This document shows positions 60,383-64,000 of a stretch of 64,000 nt of DNA, in pieces (within the stretch, counting starts at the first letter, position 1; every line of letters starts with the position of its first letter). This DNA is from Ancylobacter tetraedralis (GTDB lineage Bacteria; Pseudomonadota; Alphaproteobacteria; Rhizobiales; Xanthobacteraceae). The translations under genes and the position numbers were made by a program. The notes under the pieces were generated by a model that did not search any database, was not told the DNA's origin, and was given only the letters and a program-made list of their open reading frames with translations. Location of the stretch: assembly GCF_014195655.1 (NCBI RefSeq), contig NZ_JACICD010000001.1:968682-1032681 (forward strand), read 5' to 3'.

Positions 60383-61782
60383 GGCGTGGTGTCCTCGATG
60401 GGCAGGCGGAAGGTGGAGGGATCGAGCGGTCGGCGCGGCAGGAAGCGGCCCTGCGGCGGCCGGTCGGCGAGGCGGCCGTCCGCGACCACGGTCTGGCCGC
60501 GCAGCAGCACGGTGAGGGGCCGGCCGCTCATCCAGCGCCCCTCGAAAGGCGTGTAGCCAGCGCGCGAGCGCTGCTCGGCGGCGCGGACCTGCCAGCGCGC
60601 GGCGGGATCCCACAATACGAGATCGGCATCGAAACCGGGCGTGATCGCCCCCTTGCGCTCGAGCCCGTAATAGCGGGCCGCCGCCGCGCCGGCGACGCTG
60701 AGATAGCGCGGCAGCGACAGGCGCCCGCTTGCCAGCCCTTCCGAGAACAGCAGCGGCAGGCGGGTCTCCAGTCCCGGTATGCCGCTCACCGCCTTGTCGA
60801 AATCCTCCGCCGCCACCTTGTCGGCCAGCGGGCCGGGCGAATGGTCGGAGGACCACAGCGCGATGTCGCCCGCTTCCAGCGCCTGCCACAGCGCGGCATG
60901 GCTGGCGGCTTCCCGTCCGGGCGGGCAGAACAGGAAGCGCGCGGCGTCCTCCGCCGGCCCGTCCAGCGCGGCGGGCGGCACCAGCACATATTGCGGGCAG
61001 GTCTCGCCGGTCACGTCGGTGCCGCGCAGCCGGGCCCGCGTCAGTTCCTCGATCCCCTGCGCCGACGAGATATGGACGATCAGCACGCGCGCGCCCGTCA
61101 CCTCCGCCAGCGTCGCCACCCGGTGGATGGCCTCGCGCTCCACGGCCGCACTGTGGGCGATGAGGTGATAGCGCAGCGCGGTGCGGCCGGCGGCGAGCAG
61201 CTTGTCGCGGCTGTGCCGGATGATCGCATCGTTCTCGGCATGGATCATTACCGTCATGCCGCGCGCGCGAGCGCCGTCCATCAGTTCCAACATCCGTTCG
61301 TCGGAGACGGCGAAGCCCTCATAGGTCATGAATGCCTTCACCGAGGGGATGCCCTGCGCGCAGAGCCAGTCCATCTGGTCCTGCGCGGGGCCGGTCGCCT
61401 CCGTGGCGATGGCGTGCAGGCTGTAATCGGCGAAGCTGCGGCCCTCGGCCAGCGCCAGCGAGCGCTCCACCGCCTGCGGCATGGTGGTGCCCGGCGCCGG
61501 CATGGCGAAGGGGACGATGGTGGTCGTGCCGCCGAATATCGCGGCGAGGCTGCCGGTGCCGAACCCGTCCGCCCCCTCGGTGCCGCCCCAACTGGGCTGG
61601 TCGAGGTGGCAATGGGTATCGACGCCGCCCGGCAGCACCCAGAGCTCCGCCGCGTCGAGAATTTCCGCCCCTTTCAGGCCCTCGCCCAGCGCGGTGATGC
61701 GGCCGTCGTCGATGCCGATGTCGCAATGGGTCCAGCCGTCGGAAAGCCCGACGCGGCCATTGGTGATGACCCGTTCATGCAT
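60367..61782 (-). CDS. D-hydantoinase / dihydropyrimidinase-family amidohydrolase
   Basis: 471 residues. Opens a hydantoin or dihydropyrimidine ring to the N-carbamoyl acid. The binuclear metal site is complete: His57 and His59 (GGVDTHCHLDQPS), the carboxylated Lys149 with Tyr154 (SVKAFMTYEG), His181 (MIHAENDAI), His237 (IVHISSAQG) and the Asp of LWSSDHSPGP. The N- and C-terminal parts form the usual beta-sandwich. It overlaps the ABC ATPase stop by 8 nt upstream and the carbamoylase start by 16 nt downstream. Confidence 0.95.
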   Translation of the reverse strand: MHERVITNGRVGLSDGWTHCDIGIDDGRITALGEGLKGAEILDAAELWVLPGGVDTHCHLDQPSWGGTEGADGFGTGSLAAIFGGTTTIVPFAMPAPGTTMPQAVERSLALAEGRSFADYSLHAIATEATGPAQDQMDWLCAQGIPSVKAFMTYEGFAVSDERMLELMDGARARGMTVMIHAENDAIIRHSRDKLLAAGRTALRYHLIAHSAAVEREAIHRVATLAEVTGARVLIVHISSAQGIEELTRARLRGTDVTGETCPQYVLVPPAALDGPAEDAARFLFCPPGREAASHAALWQALEAGDIALWSSDHSPGPLADKVAAEDFDKAVSGIPGLETRLPLLFSEGLASGRLSLPRYLSVAGAAAARYYGLERKGAITPGFDADLVLWDPAARWQVRAAEQRSRAGYTPFEGRWMSGRPLTVLLRGQTVVADGRLADRPPQGRFLPRRPLDPSTFRLPIEDTTPWLAA

Positions 61783-63850
61783 GATGGTTGTTTGCCTCGT
61801 TCAGGCTGTCGGCGGCGAGGATGATGGGTTCCATCGCCAGCAGCGTCTCGCGGGGAAGGTGGCAGGCTATGGCGTGGCCCTCGCCGAAGAGCTGGGCGGG
61901 CGGCACGGTCCGTTCGCACAGGTCCTCGATGGCGTAGGGGCAGCGTGTGGAGAACGGGCAGCCGGCGGGCGGGTTGCTGGGCGAGGGCATCTCGCCAGAG
62001 ATCACCACTTTGCGCTTGCGGATGGTGGGATCGGCGATCGGCACGGCCGCGAGCAGCGCTTCCGTATAAGGGTGGTAGGGCGGGGCGAAGATGTCGCCGG
62101 TGCGGCCCTGTTCCATGATGCGGCCCAGATACATCACCACCACGCGGTCGGAGAGATAGCGCACCACCGAGAGATCGTGGCTGATGAACAGTAGCGTCGT
62201 GCCGTTGCGGCGCTGGATGTCCATCAGGAGTTCGGTGACGGCCGCCTGCACCGAGACGTCGAGCGCCGAGACCGGCTCGTCCGCCACCACCACTGCGGGG
62301 TCCCCGGCAAAGGCGCGGGCGATGCCGATGCGCTGCTTCTGCCCGCCGGAGAGCTGGCGCGGGCGGCGCCCGGCGAAGTCGCGCGGCAGCTTCACCGTGT
62401 CGAGCAGTTCGAGCACCCGCTCGCGGATCTGCGCCTCGCTCATGCGGGCGCCGAACCGGCGCAGCACCCGGGCGATCTGGAAGCCGACCGTCTGGCTGGG
62501 GTTGAGCGTGTCGAACGGGTTCTGGAACACCATCTGCAGGCTGCGGATGGTGACGCGGTCGCGCTTGGTCACCGGCAGGCGGGCAAGTTCCTCGCCCATC
62601 AGCGAGATCGAGCCGGAGGTGGCCTGGTCCAGCCCCATGAGGATGCGCGCGAAGGTCGACTTGCCGCAGCCCGATTCGCCCACGATCGCCAGCGTCTCGG
62701 CCTCCCGCGCCTCGAAGGTGAGGTCCTCGTTGGCGCGCACCGCGTGATAGCGCTTCGAGAGCCCCTCGACCTGCAGCACGGTGCGGCCGATCTTCGTTTC
62801 CTCGCGCGTCACGGCGCCGGCGGCTGGCGTGTCCCAGTCGATCTCGGCGATGCGCCGGCAGCGCGAGGCGTGGGTGCGCGACACCTGCGCCATCGGCACG
62901 GCGGCCTCGTCGCAGCGCCCCGGCTCGAAGAACGCGCAGCGCGGCCCGAAATAGCAGCCGTGGGGCCGGTTGGTCGGCGAGGGCAACTGGCCGGGAATGG
63001 TGACGAGCGGCCGGCTGGCCTTGTCCGCGCTGGGCACGGGGATGGAGGCGAAAAGCCCGCGCGTATAGGGGTGGCGGACCCGTCGGAACACCTCGTCCAC
63101 CGGCCCGGTCTCCACCGCCTCGCCCGAATACATCACGGTGAGGCGCTGGCAGGTCTCCAGGATCAGGCCGAGATTGTGCGAGACATAGAGCATCGCCGTG
63201 CCGAACTCGGTGGAGATGTCGCGGATGAGGTCGACGATGCCGGCCTCGACCGTCACGTCCAGCGCCGTGGTCGGTTCGTCCAGCAGCAGCACCTTCGGGT
63301 TGGCCAGCAACGCCATGGCGATGACGATGCGCTGCTGCTGCCCGCCCGAGAGCTGGTGCGGATAGGCCGCGAGGATGCGCCCGGCATCGGCGAGCCGCAC
63401 CCGCTCCAGCATGGCGGCGGCGCGGTCGAGCGCGCTCGCCCGATCGAGGCCCTGATGCACGGTCAGCACCTCGGCGAGTTGGCGGCCGATGCGCAGGGTC
63501 GGGTTCAGCGAGGCCATCGGCTCCTGGTAGATCATCGCGATGTCGGCCCCGCGCACGCGCCGCAGTTCCGTTGGCGAGAGGGTCAGCAGGTCGCGTCCCT
63601 CGAACAGCACCTGCCCGCCGGTGATCCGCCCGTTGCGGCCGAGATAGCGCATGATGGCGAGCGCGATGGTGGATTTGCCGCAACCGGATTCGCCCACCAG
63701 TCCGTGCGCCTCGCCGGGCATGAGCTTCAGGTTGAAGTCCACCACCGCCGGCACCAGCCCCGCCCGCGTCTCGTAGGAGACTGAGAGATTGCGGCATTCG
63801 AGGATGGGGGAGGGGCTGGCCGTCGCCGCCTGCGGGGAGTGCGTGTCCAT
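61775..63850 (-). CDS. Dpp/Opp-type ABC transporter ATPase with two fused nucleotide-binding domains
   Basis: 691 residues: a DppD-like and a DppF-like ATPase joined in one chain. Each half has Walker A (GESGCGKST; the first at 53-61), the signature (QLSGGQQQRIVIAMAL and QLSGGQKQRIGIARAF), Walker B (LLLDEPTTALD and VVADEPVSALD) and the Cys-rich oligopeptide-transporter tail (CYFGPRCAFFEPGRC and CPFSTRCPYAIEDLC). It would energise uptake of a peptide-like or small nitrogenous substrate. Its place in front of hydantoinase and carbamoylase genes suggests a cyclic ureide or carbamoyl amino acid. The permease gene ends 4 nt upstream. Confidence 0.95.
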   Translation of the reverse strand: MDTHSPQAATASPSPILECRNLSVSYETRAGLVPAVVDFNLKLMPGEAHGLVGESGCGKSTIALAIMRYLGRNGRITGGQVLFEGRDLLTLSPTELRRVRGADIAMIYQEPMASLNPTLRIGRQLAEVLTVHQGLDRASALDRAAAMLERVRLADAGRILAAYPHQLSGGQQQRIVIAMALLANPKVLLLDEPTTALDVTVEAGIVDLIRDISTEFGTAMLYVSHNLGLILETCQRLTVMYSGEAVETGPVDEVFRRVRHPYTRGLFASIPVPSADKASRPLVTIPGQLPSPTNRPHGCYFGPRCAFFEPGRCDEAAVPMAQVSRTHASRCRRIAEIDWDTPAAGAVTREETKIGRTVLQVEGLSKRYHAVRANEDLTFEAREAETLAIVGESGCGKSTFARILMGLDQATSGSISLMGEELARLPVTKRDRVTIRSLQMVFQNPFDTLNPSQTVGFQIARVLRRFGARMSEAQIRERVLELLDTVKLPRDFAGRRPRQLSGGQKQRIGIARAFAGDPAVVVADEPVSALDVSVQAAVTELLMDIQRRNGTTLLFISHDLSVVRYLSDRVVVMYLGRIMEQGRTGDIFAPPYHPYTEALLAAVPIADPTIRKRKVVISGEMPSPSNPPAGCPFSTRCPYAIEDLCERTVPPAQLFGEGHAIACHLPRETLLAMEPIILAADSLNEANNHHA

Positions 63851-63854
63851 CGGC

Positions 63855-64000
63855 TCAATCCCTCAGACTCATCTCGCGCAATCCGTCGGCCATCAGGTTG
63901 AAGCCGAGGATCAGGCTGCTGACCGCCACGGAGGGCACGATCATCATGTAGGCGAACTTCCACAGCAGGGCCGAACTGGCGGCCTCCTTGATCATCAGAC
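63855..64000 (-). CDS. ABC transporter permease (DppC-like), C-terminal fragment
   Basis: Only the last 47 or so codons are inside the window; the gene continues past the right edge. The visible end reads EAASSALLWKFAYMMIVPSV, then SSLILGFNLMADGLRE, a standard DppC/OppC C-terminus (final membrane helix plus GxNLxxDGLRD), before the TGA at 63855-63857. Adjacent and upstream of the fused ATPase, it shows that the transporter operon extends to the right. Confidence 0.88.
   Translation of the reverse strand, partial: LMIKEAASSALLWKFAYMMIVPSVAVSSLILGFNLMADGLREMSLRD

Noticed and set aside
60383..60889. N-terminal extension of the nitrilase frame (about 169 codons)
   Set aside because: It overlaps the hydantoinase in another frame; the nitrilase fold begins at the ATG at 60382 and catalytic residue numbering agrees with that start.

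Overview
The window is GC-rich, gene-dense bacterial chromosome. Gene content and order point to an alphaproteobacterium of the Hyphomicrobiales (Rhizobiales), plausibly near Xanthobacteraceae. This rests on an NDUFA12-type Complex I accessory gene next to DUF2155, aat and accCB; an RNase E whose S1 domain is split by a long insertion; a B12-dependent class II ribonucleotide reductase; a nifS-sufBCDS-sufT-sufA operon behind an Irr-type iron box; and palindromic intergenic repeats of a kind common in that order. The taxonomic call is inference from memory, with no database search. I see no rRNA, tRNA, CRISPR array, insertion sequence or prophage.

Layout. 1-5 kb: an incomplete membrane-anchored protein, malic enzyme MaeB, two paralogous secreted glycine-zipper proteins and two near-identical cold-shock proteins ending at a strong terminator. 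5-9.3 kb: a 29-bp tandem hairpin repeat, a large autotransporter with HAF-like repeats, a GNAT acetyltransferase and an 82-residue protein built from two copies of one motif. 9.3-13.7 kb: nrdJ with a candidate pair of NrdR boxes upstream, then an MFS transporter. 14.9-21.7 kb: a housekeeping cluster (NDUFA12, DUF2155, aat, accC, accB, aroQ, a DsbA-like thiol oxidoreductase, an M48 protease). 21.8-31.4 kb: an aminotransferase, rne with an unusually long empty upstream region, amiC and mrcA (wall hydrolysis and synthesis), and a GST. 31.7-41.5 kb: prfB, a one-cysteine peroxiredoxin, an AsmA-like giant protein, tyrS, anmK, a small secreted protein and an alpha/beta hydrolase.

41.6-49.7 kb is the complete SUF iron-sulfur assembly operon. 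It has two cysteine desulfurases, the SufBCD scaffold, SufT and SufA, with a VOC-family gene embedded, and its gaps hold REP-like palindromes. 49.7-57.2 kb: a TfoX-N protein, MscS, an RhlE-type helicase, a GreA/B-like factor and a two-gene SbcD/SbcC-like (YhaO/YhaN-type) nuclease-ATPase pair. 57.3-58.5 kb: a COG0523 GTPase behind a Zur-like palindrome, so probably a zinc-starvation gene. 58.7-64 kb: a leftward operon running off the right edge, with a Dpp/Opp-type ABC transporter, a D-hydantoinase-like amidohydrolase, an N-carbamoyl-D-amino-acid hydrolase and an isochorismatase-fold cysteine hydrolase. This looks like uptake and stepwise opening of a cyclic ureide.

No wholly new system is evident. 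The parts most worth following are the regulatory sites (Irr, Zur, NrdR), the hairpin repeats, the internally duplicated 82-residue protein, the HAF-type autotransporter and the ureide catabolic operon.
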